DNA of 64,000 nucleotides from Bin87 sp965220505 (GCA_965220505.1 CBDCQE010000001.1:868001-932000), one strand, 5' to 3'. Positions 43,336 through 53,145 are shown, counted from the first letter of the stretch. Notes: generated by a model not told the origin, from the letters alone. Numbers and translations: made by a program.

Positions 43336-43616
43336 GATTCAAAGCTCCTGGTAGTTGGGGATGGAGTTGGCGACCAGCCGGGTCGCTGGACGCGTCGGCA
43401 TAGGATAGCCGCACGGAACGGGATAGTTCAACCGCCGCTTAGCATTTGATGGTCAGGAAGCCGTGAGGCCGGCCCTCCGCCAATTGCAATCGCAACCGGC
43501 AGCGTCGGCGCCGTATGAAGCGATCAGTCCGAATCGCGGGCGCGTTCGTAGTGAATTAAACGGGAGCGCGGGTCTAGACTCAACCCCAACAAATCAATGA
43601 CGTCCGGAGTAAAGCC

Positions 43617-43835
43617 ATGGCGATTACAAATGCGACCTACGTATGTGCGAAGTGCCAGCACACCGAGTACGAGACGGACGAATTCCGTGCTACGGGCGGC
43701 AATTTCGCGAAGATTTTCGACGTGCAGAACAAGAAGTTCACGACGCTGTCATGCAAGCGGTGCGGGTACACCGAAATTTACAAGGGCAGCACGTCGACAC
43801 TGGGGAACGTGTTTGATTTCTTTGCGGGCGGTTAG
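43617..43835 (+). CDS. Zinc-ribbon protein
   Basis: A 72-residue protein with two cysteine pairs, C10-x2-C13 (CAKCQHTEYETDE) and C-x2-C in LSCKRCGYTEIYKGSTSTLGNVFDFFAGG. This is the signature of the small nucleic-acid-binding zinc-ribbon family (DUF2082-like) with a GNVFDFF ending. Probable zinc-binding regulatory or adaptor protein; the specific role is unknown. A CCGGAG site lies 10 nt upstream. A strong hairpin terminator follows at 43866-43893. Confidence 0.85.
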   Translation: MAITNATYVCAKCQHTEYETDEFRATGGNFAKIFDVQNKKFTTLSCKRCGYTEIYKGSTSTLGNVFDFFAGG

Positions 43836-43865
43836 TCTGGACTTGCCTGCATCGGTCAAAAGTAA

Positions 43866-43893
43866 GCCCTCCGACTGAAGCGGAGGGCGTTTT
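43866..43893 (+). terminator. Rho-independent terminator after the zinc-ribbon gene
   Basis: Perfect 8-bp stem GCCCTCCG (43866-43873) and complement (43881-43888), a 7-nt loop, then GTTTT. Confidence 0.8.
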
Positions 43894-43900
43894 CATGTGC

Positions 43901-43979
43901 TGGTACCCCGGATGGGCTTCGATCCCATGATCTCCACCTTGAAAGGGTGGCGTCCTTGACCAGGCTAGACGACCGGGGC
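43901..43979 (-). tRNA. tRNA-Glu (UUC)
   Basis: Cloverleaf on the minus strand: acceptor GCCCCGG/CCGGGGT, D stem GTCT/GGAC, anticodon stem CCACC/GGTGG around loop CTTTCAA (anticodon TTC), T stem ATGGG/CCCAT with loop ATCGAAG, discriminator A and an encoded CCA (43903-43901). Confidence 0.95.
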
Positions 43980-44029
43980 GTTTGGCGTGGTGACAACCAC
44001 GCGGATTCAGTTTACCACAGGGGCCGGTT

Positions 44030-45058
44030 TTACGGGTAAACGGCCAGGGACTCCAGGGACATCTCCTCCGGAAAGCCGCACATGAGGTTCATGTTCTGGA
44101 CCGCCTGGCCGGCGGCTCCTTTGACCAGGTTGTCGAGGCAACTGATCACGATGAGCCGGTTGGTGCGCGGATCAACCACCGGGTACACGAGGCACTGGTT
44201 ATTGCCCAAGGTCTGCTTGGTCTGCGGCGGCGCGTTGGTCACCTGTACGAAAGCGTCATCGGCGTAGAATTCCTGGTAGATTCCGCGGATGCGCGCGTTG
44301 GCGTCCGGGTCCTGGGCAATGTCGCCCTGGAGCGGCGCGTAGCAGGAGCTGAGGATGCCCCGGGTCATGGGGATCAGGTGGGTGAGGAACGTGAGGTTCA
44401 CCGGATCGTCAGAGATCGTATCGAGTTCCTGGCTGATCTCGGGGAGATGCCGATGGCCGTTGACCGAGTAGGCCATCACGTTTTCGTTGACTTCAGAAAA
44501 GTGGGTGGTCATGCTGAGGGTGCGGCCGGCGCCGGAAACGCCGGACTTGCTGTCGACGATAATGTCGTTGCCGATCAGGTCGTTCTGGATGGCCGGAGCC
44601 AGCGCTAGGATAGCGCTGCTGGGATAGCAGCCGGGATTGGCCACGAGACGCGCATCAGCCACAGCCCCACGGTTCAGCTCGGTGAGCCCGTAGACTGCCT
44701 CTTCGAGGTAGGTGGGATCCGGGTGGTCGACGCCGTACCACTGGCTGTAGACGTCCGCCTGCTTGAGTCGGAAATCGGCGGAAATGTCGACGACCTTGAC
44801 CCCCTGCTCCAGCAGCGGGATGCACGCTTCAGCGCTGGCCTTGTGGGGAAGGGCGGAAAAGACGAGGTCAAGGTCATCGCACAGGTCTGCGGTGATATCG
44901 AGGTCCATGTTGTCCAGGTGTGGGAACACTTCCCCCAGGGGTTGACCGGCGGCGCTCCGTCCGGTGACCGAGGCGATTTCCACTTCGGGGTGATGGCGCA
45001 GGATGCGGACGAGTTCGCAGCCGGCGTATCCGGTGACATTGATGATTCCGACTTTCAC
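44030..45058 (-). CDS. argC: N-acetyl-gamma-glutamyl-phosphate reductase
   Basis: A 342-residue NADPH-dependent reductase of arginine synthesis. The N-terminus MKVGIINVTGYAGCELVRIL is the NADP-binding GxxGxxG-type start. VANPGCYPSSAILAL carries the catalytic cysteine, and GHRHLPEISQEL and FLTHLIPMTRGILSSCYA are family blocks. It reduces N-acetylglutamyl phosphate to the semialdehyde. The start overlaps the nth stop by 4 bp, so nth-argC is translationally coupled; no other arg gene is in the window. Confidence 0.95.
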   Translation of the reverse strand: MKVGIINVTGYAGCELVRILRHHPEVEIASVTGRSAAGQPLGEVFPHLDNMDLDITADLCDDLDLVFSALPHKASAEACIPLLEQGVKVVDISADFRLKQADVYSQWYGVDHPDPTYLEEAVYGLTELNRGAVADARLVANPGCYPSSAILALAPAIQNDLIGNDIIVDSKSGVSGAGRTLSMTTHFSEVNENVMAYSVNGHRHLPEISQELDTISDDPVNLTFLTHLIPMTRGILSSCYAPLQGDIAQDPDANARIRGIYQEFYADDAFVQVTNAPPQTKQTLGNNQCLVYPVVDPRTNRLIVISCLDNLVKGAAGQAVQNMNLMCGFPEEMSLESLAVYP

Positions 45059-45930
45059 GGTTGGAGCTCCTTGACGGCCTGGGTGTGGGGAACGGGCGTG
45101 GGGGCATCCTGGCGTCGTCGGCGACGCCCCGGGGCCTGGCCGTCCGGGCGATCATTGTCAGTGGTTTCGCGCGACACGGGGCCGGTTTCTGTGGGCTCGG
45201 CGCTGGCGGCTGCCTGCCGTATCGCCTCTTCATCGCGCGACGGGCAGCCGTAGCTCACGACGCAATCGCCGCATCGGGGACGCTGCGCCTTGCACACTTG
45301 CCTCCCGTGGGTGATGAAAGCGGCGTGGAACGGATACACATCTTCCGGCGGCATGGCCGCCTCCAGCACCTCGTGGGCCTTGTCGGCGTTGACCTTGGGC
45401 CCGATGATGCCCAGCCGCTGGCTGACGCGGAAAATATGCGTGTCTACGGCCATGGCGGGCATACCGAGGGAGAAACTGAGGATAATACCGGCCGATTTGG
45501 GCCCGACGCCGGGCAACTGTCGCAACCACTTTCGGGCTTCGTCCATGGGCATTTCGGCGAGGAAGTGGAGGTCAAGAGACCCGTCGTTCAGGTCCAGGAT
45601 CATGCCCAGCACTTCCTTGATGCGAGGGGCTTTCACGCGGGCCAATCCCCCTCCGGAGATCGCTTCCTCGATGTCTGCGACCTCTGCCTCGGCTACCGCC
45701 TCCAGCGTACCGAAGGTGTGCATCAGGTTGCGGAAAGCCCGCTCGGAGTTCCGGTCCGACGTGTGCTGGGACAGGATGGTGAACACCAGTTCGTGGGCCG
45801 GGTCCAGACGTGGCTCGTTTTCGAAGGGACCGTACGCGTCGGTGAGCAGCCGGATGGCGTCTGAAATGGCGACGCCGGGCTTTTTGGACCGGCGAGATTG
45901 GCGTGTTTTAGCGGCGGTTTTCGGGGGCAT
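45055..45930 (-). CDS. nth: Endonuclease III
   Basis: A 291-residue DNA glycosylase/AP lyase for oxidised pyrimidines. LPGVGPKSAGIIL is the helix-hairpin-helix with the catalytic lysine, and AVDTHIFRVSQRLG carries the catalytic aspartate. The [4Fe-4S] ligands are C-x6-C-x2-C-x5-C in CKAQRPRCGDCVVSYGC. Beyond the cluster there is an unusual disordered, Pro/Arg-rich tail of about 55 residues; there is also a basic N-terminal extension (KTAAKTRQSRRSKKP). Confidence 0.94.
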   Translation of the reverse strand: MPPKTAAKTRQSRRSKKPGVAISDAIRLLTDAYGPFENEPRLDPAHELVFTILSQHTSDRNSERAFRNLMHTFGTLEAVAEAEVADIEEAISGGGLARVKAPRIKEVLGMILDLNDGSLDLHFLAEMPMDEARKWLRQLPGVGPKSAGIILSFSLGMPAMAVDTHIFRVSQRLGIIGPKVNADKAHEVLEAAMPPEDVYPFHAAFITHGRQVCKAQRPRCGDCVVSYGCPSRDEEAIRQAAASAEPTETGPVSRETTDNDRPDGQAPGRRRRRQDAPTPVPHTQAVKELQP

Positions 45931-46057
45931 GATGGCTCATTACTCGGTGCAAAAGAGACACCGGGATTTTAGCACAGGGCGATCTCGGTAAGTGAAGCCT
46001 CCACGCTTAGCGATCAGCATTCCGGTCACCGGCGCGATCGTTCGTCGTTCGATGGCA

Positions 46058-47359
46058 TCAGGCGGGTCCGGGCTGGGACTGGGGACGGCTCTCGGGCGGC
46101 GGCTGGGAAGGCCGAGTGACCAATGGCGTTAAGAACAGCACCGGCAGGGAGATGGCAATGCAGGCCAGGGCGTTGACCGTGACCGACCACTGGATCCCGA
46201 TCTGATCGCCGAGCCAACCCATGAACACCCCGCCAGGCGGGGTGCCGATGCCGATGCACAGGCTCTGCAAACCCACCATGCGGCCCCGCATCTCCGGCGG
46301 CGACGACCGCATGGTGATGGCTCCTTGCATCGTCCCGAAACAGGACATGCCAATCCCGCTGAGGACCAGTATGGCGAATGTAACACCGTACCATGGCGAC
46401 CAGACAAAGACTGTTGACAGCACCATCGCGGTGAACGCGCCGGCGGCGAAAATGCGCCCGTGGTAGCGCACCGTTCCCACGGACGCTAGGATAAAGGCCG
46501 TTACCAGTTGGCCTACGGCCTCCGCCGCCGCCAGTAGACCGATCAGGGTTTCGCCGACCTCCAGATGATCTCGCCCAATGGCCGGCACGAACTGGCGGGC
46601 CGGGAAGGTCAGGCCGTTAATCATTATGGTAATGAAGAGCATCCCCATCAGTTGCCGGTGATTGAACGCCGCGCGAACCACGTCACCCAGGCTGTTCCAG
46701 ATGGGTTCCACCCGCCCTTGCCGTTCCACCCGTGGGATGCGCACCCGGATTGCCAACGCCATGGATGCCACGTGCATGGCCACGACCAGGACATAGGTCC
46801 AAGTGTAGCCGGCATAGTGAGGCCAAAGATACGCGACGTGCTCGACGAGGAAACCGCCGACGAAGGGGCCAATCATGCGCCCCACGGTGCCGCTCATGGA
46901 GTCGATGGACAAGGCGTTGACCACCCGGCGTTCTCCCACTATGTCGAAGATCGCGGTACGTCGGGCCGGGTCTTCCAGGGCGCGGCTGATGCCCTGTAGC
47001 AGCATGGCGGCGAAAATGTGCCACGGCGCGATCAGTCCGAAGAGCAGGAGAACGAACAGCGCGATACCGGCCCCGGCCTTGATTGCAAGCGAACTGAACC
47101 AGATTTTCTTGCGGTCGAAGCGATCGGCGATGATGCCGGTGAACGGTGAGAATATGGGCCGGGGCAGGTTCTCAAAGGCCAGCACCAGCACCAGCATCAG
47201 GGCGGAATTGGTCAGGGAATAGACGAGCAGGCTGGTGACCAGCAACTCCATCCAACGGGTCAGCTCAGCGACGTTCACCACGTACCAGATGGCCCGAAAA
47301 CGAGGATTGCCGAGAACCTCAAGCATCGGCGATGTAGGACGGACGCCAAAGCGTGCCAT
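46058..47359 (-). CDS. MFS transporter (exporter type, MFS_3/EntS-like)
   Basis: A 433-residue protein with 12 predicted helices. It starts MARFGVRPTSPMLEVLGNPRFRAIW (ATG at 47359, with a GGAG site upstream; the frame is open to 47494 without support). The loop after helix 2 reads TGIIADRFDRKKIW, a classic MFS motif A, and the second half has the repeat. Resembles exporters of small molecules such as siderophores or drugs. The substrate is unknown. No regulator is adjacent. Confidence 0.86.
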   Translation of the reverse strand: MARFGVRPTSPMLEVLGNPRFRAIWYVVNVAELTRWMELLVTSLLVYSLTNSALMLVLVLAFENLPRPIFSPFTGIIADRFDRKKIWFSSLAIKAGAGIALFVLLLFGLIAPWHIFAAMLLQGISRALEDPARRTAIFDIVGERRVVNALSIDSMSGTVGRMIGPFVGGFLVEHVAYLWPHYAGYTWTYVLVVAMHVASMALAIRVRIPRVERQGRVEPIWNSLGDVVRAAFNHRQLMGMLFITIMINGLTFPARQFVPAIGRDHLEVGETLIGLLAAAEAVGQLVTAFILASVGTVRYHGRIFAAGAFTAMVLSTVFVWSPWYGVTFAILVLSGIGMSCFGTMQGAITMRSSPPEMRGRMVGLQSLCIGIGTPPGGVFMGWLGDQIGIQWSVTVNALACIAISLPVLFLTPLVTRPSQPPPESRPQSQPGPA

Positions 47360-47631
47360 GCGAAACACTCCGCGCCGGCGGAGTGTGGCCCGCGAGCACG
47401 GGGCGATTTTACACGGCGACCGCGGGGTGAGCGTAGGTGCGCCGTGACGACGCAGAATGAAAAACGTGGTCGACCCGGCCGGGCAACGCCTCAAGCTGTT
47501 CTGTCGGTTTGAGGGAGGCTCGACGCGCGACGATCCCGGAAAACGGGCATCTCAAACCGGCCGGTGAGAAGTGTGTAGGGGCGGGTCAAAGGACTGAATC
47601 TATCTGTTTCCGTTTCGGACACGATAGGGAT

Positions 47632-47659
47632 TTGACAACCTTGTCGGGGCCGATATCAT
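47632..47659 (+). promoter_or_regulatory. Putative promoter of the sulfotransferase gene
   Basis: TTGACA (47632-47637), a 16-nt spacer and TATCAT (47654-47659), 53 bp before the ATG. A GCAGGAGC ribosome site follows. Confidence 0.6.
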
Positions 47660-47712
47660 CGCTCCACGGTCACGAATGAACAATAGTCATCAATCACGCA
47701 GGAGCCGGGAAA

Positions 47713-48930
47713 ATGGCCAGCCCCAGACTGACCAATGAGCGGTCCGAGACCAGCCGATCATGGCGCCTCCGCCGGGTGGGTTATCGTCCTGGCGAACCCG
47801 CCAGATCGGCGACGTTCGCCTCTGGGTTCAACAGTTTTATGACGACCGGGCCGCTCTCGTTGGCGCTGCGTTTGGGTTTCAAGCACGGGGTCGACCGCGA
47901 GTTCATGCCGCGATACTTGGGCCTCCTGTTTTGCAACGCGCTTTTTTCGCCCATGCGGTTTTGGCAGAGCATAGCCTACGGCGGGCGAATCGCTCGTGAA
48001 GAACTGCATCCGGAGCCGCTCTTCCTGCTGGGGTTCTGGCGATCCGGCACCACCCTGCTGCACAACCTGCTTTCCATGGATCCTCGGTGGGGGTTCGTGA
48101 ACACTTACCAGGCAGCAATGCCGGACGTTTTCCTGGCCGGGCAGAACCGGGTGCGGCGGATGATAGAGAAGAGCCTTCCGCCAGACCGAGGCGTGGACAA
48201 CATCCCGGTGGATTTCGCGATGCCACAGGAAGAAGAAATCGCCATGATGTGCAGTTCAGGGCTCAGCCCCTACGCCTTCCTGCACTTCCCCCGTACAGCC
48301 GAAGACGCGCTGGACTACCTCTTCGTCAAGGAGCGGTTGAACGAGCGGCAACAGGCCAAATGGCAGTGTGCGTTCACCAAATTGCTCAAGACCGCCAGCT
48401 ATCACATGGGCGGCAAACCCCTGCTGCTGAAATCGCCCTCCAACACCAGCCGAATCACAGCGCTGCTGGAATTGTTCCCCAACGCAAGGTTTGTCTACAT
48501 CCAGCGTGACCCATACGATACGGTGCGGTCCTACGAGCGCCTGATCAGACTGATGAACGACTGGCACGCCCTGCAGCGAGCGGACTTCGACGGGCTGCTC
48601 ACGAAACAACTTGAGGTCTACCGTGACATGGCGACGGCCTACCTGGACCAGCGCGAGTTGATCCCGGACGGGCATCTGGTGGAGATACGGTACGAGGAAC
48701 TGGAACACGACAAGGTGGGACAGATACGGCGCATCTATAACGCGCTGCGGTTGGAAGGTTACGCCGAATTCGAGCCGGGGCTGACCGAATACGTGGCGTC
48801 GATAGAGGGCTTCGAGAAAAACCCGTCTCACGTCAGCGACCGAGTGGTCGAGGCGGTCAACCAGTACGTCCCGTTCCTGGTAACGGAGTACGGTTACGAG
48901 TTCAGAGGGGCATCAGGCGCCGGCGCCTGA
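47713..48930 (+). CDS. Sulfotransferase family protein
   Basis: A 405-residue PAPS-dependent sulfotransferase-type protein. LGFWRSGTTLLHNLLSMDPRWG near residue 106 is the 5'-phosphosulfate loop. FVYIQRDPYDTVRSYERLIRL near residue 263 is the 3'-phosphate-binding region, with Arg and Ser in the expected places. It likely sulfates a hydroxylated small molecule or carbohydrate; the acceptor is unknown. No sulfate-activation genes are nearby. No signal peptide or membrane anchor is evident. Confidence 0.87.
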   Translation: MASPRLTNERSETSRSWRLRRVGYRPGEPARSATFASGFNSFMTTGPLSLALRLGFKHGVDREFMPRYLGLLFCNALFSPMRFWQSIAYGGRIAREELHPEPLFLLGFWRSGTTLLHNLLSMDPRWGFVNTYQAAMPDVFLAGQNRVRRMIEKSLPPDRGVDNIPVDFAMPQEEEIAMMCSSGLSPYAFLHFPRTAEDALDYLFVKERLNERQQAKWQCAFTKLLKTASYHMGGKPLLLKSPSNTSRITALLELFPNARFVYIQRDPYDTVRSYERLIRLMNDWHALQRADFDGLLTKQLEVYRDMATAYLDQRELIPDGHLVEIRYEELEHDKVGQIRRIYNALRLEGYAEFEPGLTEYVASIEGFEKNPSHVSDRVVEAVNQYVPFLVTEYGYEFRGASGAGA

Positions 48931-49095
48931 TGTCACCGTGATAACATTTGTTCAAGGCTGACCCGGCGCTCCGGCCAGGCTCGCATTACTGGGGCGGACT
49001 ATCCCGTTTGGGTGCTTCAGTATCGTAACGGCTTTTCGGTTGAGCCGGCAGTTGCGCCGAGGGTGCGCACTTAACCACAGACAGGAGGGACGGAC

Positions 49096-49977
49096 ATGGA
49101 CCAGGCAGTCACGGACTTTTGGGACGCCACGCGGGCGATCTTGAGCGAAACGCCGGTGGGCGCCGAGCTCTCCGCCAACGCGGAACTTAGCGGGCGGGAG
49201 TACGAAACCTGGGACGTGACCCTCCGAAGCTACGGAGGACAGCGGTTACGGGCATACTACACGGCGCCCCGGGATTTGCCGCCGTCGGGCAAGTTTCCCG
49301 CGATGCTGGCCGTTCCCGGCTACGGTGGCGGCAAGGAGATCCCCTTCCACGTGGTGATGCACGGGTTCGCCGTCCTGACACTGTTCCCACGGGCGCAGGG
49401 CGAAAGCATTCCCGAGTGGGACCTGCCCCACGGGACCAAACTCACCTACAACGTGACCGACCGGGAGAGCTACTACTACCGCGCGGCGTATATGGACTGC
49501 GTGCGCGGAGTGGATTTTCTGTCCGAACGTGACGAGGTGGATGCCAGCCGCATCGGCATGTGGAGCCGCAGCCAGGGCGGCGGGTTCACCCTTTCCACGG
49601 CGGCGCTGGATCAGAGGCTGGCGGCGGCCGTGGCGGAGGAGCCCTTCATGTGCAACTACCCGGTGGCCATAGACATCGACACCTCGCCGTATCATGAGCT
49701 GAGAAACTACGCGCAGGAGCACCCGGAGCAGCGCCAGCAGATCCTGGACACGCTTCGCTACTTTGACACCATGACCCTGGCGGACGCCATCGAATGTCCC
49801 ATACTGGTGAACATCGGGATGGCCGATACCACCTGCCCGTACGACACCATCATGCCCGTGTTCAACCGGATCAAGGCGCACAAGTCGCTGCTGGTGTATC
49901 CGGACCTGACCCACAGCCCGTGCACCGATTTCAACGTGCACGCGATGAACTGGCTCAAGAAGTACCTGGGCACCTGA
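49096..49977 (+). CDS. Acetyl xylan esterase/cephalosporin-C deacetylase-like hydrolase
   Basis: A 293-residue alpha/beta hydrolase of the AXE1 type. It shows FPAMLAVPGYGGGKEIPFHV at the oxyanion region, RIGMWSRSQGGGFTLSTAAL at the nucleophile (Ser in RSQGG), NIGMADTTCPYDTIMPVFNRI with the acid residue, and LTHSPCTDF with the histidine. Expected to remove acetyl groups from carbohydrate or antibiotic-like substrates. A CAGGAGGGA site precedes the ATG. It stands 66 bp before the HpaB-type gene and may be co-transcribed with it. Confidence 0.85.
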   Translation: MDQAVTDFWDATRAILSETPVGAELSANAELSGREYETWDVTLRSYGGQRLRAYYTAPRDLPPSGKFPAMLAVPGYGGGKEIPFHVVMHGFAVLTLFPRAQGESIPEWDLPHGTKLTYNVTDRESYYYRAAYMDCVRGVDFLSERDEVDASRIGMWSRSQGGGFTLSTAALDQRLAAAVAEEPFMCNYPVAIDIDTSPYHELRNYAQEHPEQRQQILDTLRYFDTMTLADAIECPILVNIGMADTTCPYDTIMPVFNRIKAHKSLLVYPDLTHSPCTDFNVHAMNWLKKYLGT

Positions 49978-50042
49978 TCGGCGCTCGCTCCCGCAAGACA
50001 TAATTTGATGCACTGAAGCAACGGGAAGGGGAGGCAGATAAC

Positions 50043-51500
50043 ATGCCCGCAAGAACCGGGGCCGAATACCTGGACGGCCTCAAGAGGCAGCAACGCGAAA
50101 TCTGGATGGACGGGCACCGAGTGGAGGACGTGACCGAGTTTCCGGGTTTGGCCAATGGAGCAAGGTCCATCGCGCAGCTATACGAGATGCAGCACGATGG
50201 GGCTGCCGACCGCGCGATGACCTACCCCTCGCCCGCCACGGGCGACCCGGTGGGACTGTCGTTCATCATCCCCAAAACGGCGGAGGATCTGGCGCGGCGA
50301 CGGGAGATGATGTCCCAGTGGGCGCACGCCAGCTACGGGATGATGGGACGAACACCCGACTTCCTGAACGTGACGATCATGTCCATGGCGGCCGCTGGAG
50401 ATTTCTTTGGCGAGAACCGGCCGGAGTTCAAGAAGAACGTGGTCAACTACTACGAACACGCCCGCGAGCACGACCTTTGCATGACCCACACGCTGGTCAA
50501 CCTGCAACGGAACCGGGCGCCGTCGGCAACGTCTATGGACTACAGCACCGACGTGGCGCTGCACGTGGTCAAGGAAACGGACGCCGGATTGGTAGTGCGC
50601 GGCCCAAGAGTGTTGGCGACCCTGGGACCGTTGTCCGACGAGATCATGGTCTATCCCACGCGGTCGTCGCTGCTGGCGCGGGACGAGGACGCGCATAAGT
50701 ACGCCTTCGCCTTCGCGGTGCCGTGCGGCGTAGATGGATTGAAATTCATCTGCCGGGAGAGCTTCGATCTGGGCAAGTCGCACTTCGACCACCCGTTGGG
50801 GTCGCGGTTCGAGGAAATGGACGCGATTGTCTTTTTCGACGACGTGCTGGTGCCGTGGGAGCGGGTCTTCATGTACGGAGACCGGCACAAGTGCAACAAC
50901 ATGTCCAACGAAACCGGGCAGTACGTCCATACCGGCCACCAGGTCGTGACCAAGAACGTCGCCAAGTGCGAGTTCATCACGGGGATTGCCAGCCTGATGG
51001 TGAAAACCCTGGGCAGCGGTGACATTCCGCAGATGCAGGGTTTGCTGGGCGAACTGGTGGAGAACCTGGAAATCACCAAGGCCCTGTTGACCCAATCGGA
51101 GGTCAACGCCAAGATCGATGATTGGGGCGTGATGCTGCCGGACCGCGTGCCGTTGAACGTGGCGCGCAACCTGTTCATCAAGATGTACCCCAGGATGGCG
51201 GAGATCATCCAGTTGCTCGGGTCGAGCAGTCTCATGGCCCTGCCGTCGGAAGGCGATTTTGGCGGGCCGATGGCCGAGGTGCTGGAGACCTACCTGGACA
51301 CCGACACCGCCACGGCGCAGGAACGGGTCAAGCTATTCCGGCTCGCCTGGGACGCGGCGTGCAGCTCATTCGCTGGCCGACAGGTGCTCTATGAACGGTA
51401 TTTCCAGGGGGACTGGATGCGGAACGCCGCGCTGTTGCTGGGCGTCTACGACCGCGAACCCCTGGAAAAACAGGTGCGGGAGTTCCTGGAACGCGACTGA
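50043..51500 (+). CDS. 4-Hydroxyphenylacetate 3-monooxygenase-type oxygenase (HpaB family)
   Basis: A 485-residue FADH2-dependent aromatic hydroxylase-like protein. ARTGAEYLDGLKRQQREIWMDGHRV is the standard HpaB N-terminus; HTLVNLQRNRAP, GALxT-like PRVLATLGPLSDEIMVYP and RFEEMDAIVFFDDVLVPWERVF match the acyl-CoA-dehydrogenase-like fold. Members ortho-hydroxylate phenols using FADH2 supplied by a separate HpaC reductase, which is not seen here. A GGGAGG site precedes the ATG. The substrate is unknown; related enzymes also hydroxylate chlorophenols and 4-hydroxybutyryl-CoA dehydratase shares the fold. Confidence 0.88.
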   Translation: MPARTGAEYLDGLKRQQREIWMDGHRVEDVTEFPGLANGARSIAQLYEMQHDGAADRAMTYPSPATGDPVGLSFIIPKTAEDLARRREMMSQWAHASYGMMGRTPDFLNVTIMSMAAAGDFFGENRPEFKKNVVNYYEHAREHDLCMTHTLVNLQRNRAPSATSMDYSTDVALHVVKETDAGLVVRGPRVLATLGPLSDEIMVYPTRSSLLARDEDAHKYAFAFAVPCGVDGLKFICRESFDLGKSHFDHPLGSRFEEMDAIVFFDDVLVPWERVFMYGDRHKCNNMSNETGQYVHTGHQVVTKNVAKCEFITGIASLMVKTLGSGDIPQMQGLLGELVENLEITKALLTQSEVNAKIDDWGVMLPDRVPLNVARNLFIKMYPRMAEIIQLLGSSSLMALPSEGDFGGPMAEVLETYLDTDTATAQERVKLFRLAWDAACSSFAGRQVLYERYFQGDWMRNAALLLGVYDREPLEKQVREFLERD

Positions 51501-51546
51501 CTTGGGACGGCACATTGGCCGGAGGATTCCTGGAGTCCATAATCGC

Positions 51547-51582
51547 AAAAAACGGTAGGGGCGAATGACCATTCGCCCCTAC
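51547..51582 (-). terminator. Terminator of pstS formed by a GTAGGGGCGAAT palindrome
   Basis: 12-bp perfect arms (GTAGGGGCGAAT, 51555-51566; complement 51571-51582) with a 4-nt loop. Reading the minus strand, the stem is followed by CGTTTTTT. It sits between the convergent HpaB-type gene and pstS, and shares its core with 8894-8921. Confidence 0.75.
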
Positions 51583-51605
51583 ATTTTGCTGATGGTTGCT
51601 GCGGG

Positions 51606-52832
51606 TTATTTCATCAACCCGTCGACAACGGACCCCTTGAAGGCGTCGTCGCCACCGAACACCGTGCCGGTCGCTCCCGAATTGAACTTCGACAGCCCAA
51701 GGTCATACACCTGCTGCGGGAACGGGATGTATCCCACCGACGCCGCCAACTCCTGCCCGTCCGGGCTCAGGTAGTACCGGACGAACTCGGCGATGTGGGG
51801 CTGCTGCGCCGCGTCCGCACGCACGTAGATGAACAGCGGCCGGCTCAGCGGCGCGTACGAACCGTTGTTGATGGCGTCGTCCGTCGGCGCTATGCAACCA
51901 TTGCCTCCGTCGATGGGGACGACCTTCACCTTGTCCTTGTTCTCCACGTAGTACGCGTACCCGAAGTACCCGATGCTGTACCTGTCGCCGGACACCCCCT
52001 GCACCAGCACGTTGTCGTCCTCCGACGCCACAAAGTCGCCGCGAGACACGCCGCCGTCGCCATTGATCGCTTCCGTGAAGTAGTCGAACGTGCCCGAGTC
52101 AACTCCCGGCGCGTACATCTTGATCTCTTCCGCCGGCCAGTCCGGGTTCACCTGGTTCCAATGGGTTACCATGCCCTCGGACTCCGGGCTCCAGATCTTA
52201 TTCAACTGCTCGACGGTCAAGCAATCTACGAAGTCGTTCTCGGGGTTCACCACCACGGACAATCCGTCGATGGCCACCGGTAGCTCGACGTACTCGATGC
52301 CAGCGGCGGAACACAGGTCCACTTCCTTCTGCTTGATGGGGCGGGAGGCATCGGAGATCACCGTCTCGTTGGCGCAGAACTTCTTGAACCCGCCGCCGGT
52401 GCCGGAGATGCCGACCACCACGCGAACGTTGTCGCCGGTCAGGCCGCCGAACTCTTCTGCCACGGCTTCCGTGATCGGGAACACGGTGGACGAACCGTCT
52501 ATCGGTATGTCGCCGGACAGACTGGCATACATGCTGGGGTCAGTCGCCTTTTCCGGCTGGCCGGCAGTGGTGGCGGCAGTACCGGAAGCAGTGGAGCCGC
52601 TGGTCGTGGACGCCGCGGCGCTGCCGGTCGAAGTGGCTCCGGATGCTGGCGGGTTGCTCGAGGTAGTGGCAGCAGCGGGCGAACCGGCGCCGGGGCCGGC
52701 GGGAACGCTGGGCGCCTGGTCCGCGGCGCTACAGGCGGCGCCCATGAGAACGGCGGCGCAGCCCAATGCGGCAACGGTCAGCAGCAACCGAAATGGAATT
52801 TGCTTCAGAGTATCCATCGTGGCGGAACTCAT
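51606..52832 (-). CDS. pstS: Phosphate ABC transporter substrate-binding lipoprotein
   Basis: A 408-residue PstS-like protein. The signal peptide has lipobox MGAAC (around Cys35), followed by a roughly 60-residue Ala/Ser/Thr/Gly-rich linker, then IPIDGSSTVFPITEAVAEEF, where the phosphate-binding loop Gly-Ser-Ser-Thr is visible, and SDASRPIKQKEVDLC. The ATG at 52832 follows an AGGAGG site; the in-frame open region upstream (to 53147) overlaps a structured leader and is rejected. pstC, pstA and pstB are not adjacent, so it is an orphan binding protein here. Confidence 0.93.
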   Translation of the reverse strand: MSSATMDTLKQIPFRLLLTVAALGCAAVLMGAACSAADQAPSVPAGPGAGSPAAATTSSNPPASGATSTGSAAASTTSGSTASGTAATTAGQPEKATDPSMYASLSGDIPIDGSSTVFPITEAVAEEFGGLTGDNVRVVVGISGTGGGFKKFCANETVISDASRPIKQKEVDLCSAAGIEYVELPVAIDGLSVVVNPENDFVDCLTVEQLNKIWSPESEGMVTHWNQVNPDWPAEEIKMYAPGVDSGTFDYFTEAINGDGGVSRGDFVASEDDNVLVQGVSGDRYSIGYFGYAYYVENKDKVKVVPIDGGNGCIAPTDDAINNGSYAPLSRPLFIYVRADAAQQPHIAEFVRYYLSPDGQELAASVGYIPFPQQVYDLGLSKFNSGATGTVFGGDDAFKGSVVDGLMK

Positions 52833-53004
52833 TAATCCTCCTGCAAATGGAAGGTGGGTTGGTTTTCCTGTGGATTGGGGAAATTGGCGCTGTTCAATCG
52901 CGGCCACCAGAGGCCGAACGCCGGAGTGTTCAATAGGCATCCCTCCTGATGTTCTCTTCCAGATCCCAATGCGCTGGCGGAGCCAGCCTCGCGGTTGAAA
53001 CGGC

Positions 53005-53034
53005 AAAAAAATAGCGAAATCGTTCGATTTCGCT
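53005..53034 (-). terminator. Intrinsic terminator within the pstS leader
   Basis: Minus strand: perfect 10-bp stem AGCGAAATCG (53034-53025) and complement (53022-53013), 2-nt loop AA, then A and seven T residues (53011-53005). It faces pstS. Confidence 0.8.
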
Positions 53035-53145
53035 GGAAATGATTGAGAGCGAATCCCGCCGCTCCCATGAGAGCGGCAGGTGCAATTGGTGGTTCGCTCC
53101 CGTGGACTGAGTGTGGCGGCTCGGCAGCCCGGACTGTAGCGGGCC

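Noticed and set aside
47575..47590. GTAGGGGCGGGTC near 47577 as another member of the palindrome family
   Set aside because: Only one arm is present; no complementary arm follows.
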